A stretch of DNA of 53,640 bases from Actinokineospora sp. NBRC 105648 (GTDB taxonomy: Bacteria; Actinomycetota; Actinomycetes; Mycobacteriales; Pseudonocardiaceae): NCBI RefSeq assembly GCF_030269645.1, contig NZ_BSTR01000001.1, forward strand, positions 1-53,640. Direction: 5' to 3'. Shown in pieces: positions 53,181 through 53,640 of the stretch (positions are counted from its first letter, which is position 1; each line of letters begins with the position of its first letter). Made by a program: the position numbers and the translations under genes. A model generated the notes under the pieces. It did no database searches. It was not told the DNA's origin and was given only the letters and a program-made list of their open reading frames with translations.

Positions 53181-53290
53181 TTCTCTTGGCTGGCTGGCTT
53201 TGCTGGGTGGCTTGCGCGGTGTGCTGGGTGGCGCGGGTTCGCTGGTGGCGCGGGTGGAGCTTGGGGTGGTCGGGTTTCGGGGCAGGGCTG

Positions 53291-53425
53291 GATTGGGTGG
53301 ATTGGCTTTGTTTGGGGCCCCTAAGAAAAGAGGCGCCGTGGGTAGAGCGGGTGGGAAAGGGATACCTACCGCCTGGGTCAGGCTAGCGCCTCTTTTCTCC
53401 CCAAACAAAGCCAATCCACCCAATC
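53291..53425 (+). repeat. Family B long hairpin repeat, complete copy 3
   Basis: A perfect 27-bp outer stem (53291-53317 with 53399-53425) and a 13-bp inner stem (53324-53336 with 53386-53398) enclose a 49-base centre. Relative to copy 2, one stem position changes from G-C to T-A on both arms, so pairing is kept. It lies 110 bases after the TetR stop, in DNA that is G-rich and otherwise non-coding. Confidence 0.85.
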
Positions 53426-53464
53426 CAGCATGTCGGTTGGGGGATCGGTGCGCCGCCGTGTGTC

Positions 53465-53640
53465 TTAGTGCTTGGTGACTTGTGACTTGTGCTCAGGCGG
53501 CGGGTCTGAAGGGTGGTAGGGGGCCGGGAATGTCCAGCGGGTGAGCGGGCGGCTGTGTGGCTCGGTGCGGTGATTGGGACTGAGCAGTCGAGAAAGCGCG
53601 GCGGGGTTGTCGACCTGCTGGGAGTGTGGTGTTCTTCGCC
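53465..53640 (-). CDS. Possible C-terminal end of a gene running off the window
   Basis: The minus strand is open from the window edge to a TAA at 53465-53467, giving 57 residues that include NPAALSRLLSPNHRTEPHSR and end PPPEHKSQVTKH. G/C third-position bias is only moderate and the other minus frames are also open for a while, so this is weak. I do not recognise the product. Confidence 0.25.
   Translation of the reverse strand, partial: RRTPHSQQVDNPAALSRLLSPNHRTEPHSRPLTRWTFPAPYHPSDPPPEHKSQVTKH

Overview
The window is about 54 kb of very GC-rich DNA with strong G/C preference at third codon positions and frequent GTG/TTG starts. Many genes have a -10-like hexamer only six bases before the start codon. 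Together with an LPXTG protein, a treXYZ pathway, an iniBAC-like dynamin locus and DUF1707 and YGGT-type small membrane proteins, this points to an actinomycete chromosome, most likely Pseudonocardiaceae (Actinokineospora/Saccharothrix/Lentzea-like). The genus is an inference. I see no phage, integrase or transposase.

Layout. 1-546: non-coding, holding two families of long hairpin repeats (A and B) that recur at 17.1-17.7 kb and, for B, at 53.3 kb. 0.5-13 kb: housekeeping and accessory genes, including a membrane protein, an SMP-30-like propeller with two DasR-type palindromes upstream, an XRE/ImmA-like regulator whose metal-binding motif is lost, HIT, TetR, a Met/Cys gamma-lyase-like PLP enzyme with an Lrp regulator, an LPXTG protein, a metallo-beta-lactamase-fold hydrolase, GNAT and a HEAT-like protein. 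13.4-17 kb: an ABC exporter divergent from a two-component system. 17.9-19.7 kb: phosphoglycerate-mutase-like, SRPBCC and YGGT proteins.

19.7-27.2 kb, minus strand: a Ser/Thr kinase followed by treX-treY-treZ with TGATG overlaps, the route from alpha-glucan to trehalose. 27.3-29.9 kb, plus strand: a three-gene unit made of a 138-residue Asp/His/Gly/Ala repeat polypeptide, a JmjC/cupin Fe(II)/2-oxoglutarate oxygenase and a thioredoxin-like [2Fe-2S] protein. A perfect hairpin lies between the first two. This is my best candidate for an undescribed system: a ribosomal peptide or repeat protein hydroxylated by its neighbour. 30-35.7 kb: an ECF sigma factor with an anti-sigma-like partner, an SDR/DUF2867 protein, two small secreted four-Cys proteins and a YCII/ECF42 pair.

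35.7-45.2 kb: an iniBAC-like locus (IniB-domain repeat protein, then two dynamin-like GTPases) divergent from an Hsp70-like protein and a STAND/LuxR regulator resembling mycobacterial IniR, with inverted repeats in the shared promoter region. 45.2-53.2 kb: DUF1707, YceI, tRNA-Cys beside a cysteine-desulfurase-like gene, a secreted S1 protease, an HSL-type hydrolase with an ABC-F ATPase, a small antitoxin-like protein and a TetR regulator. The window ends in repeat B and the possible tail of another minus-strand gene.
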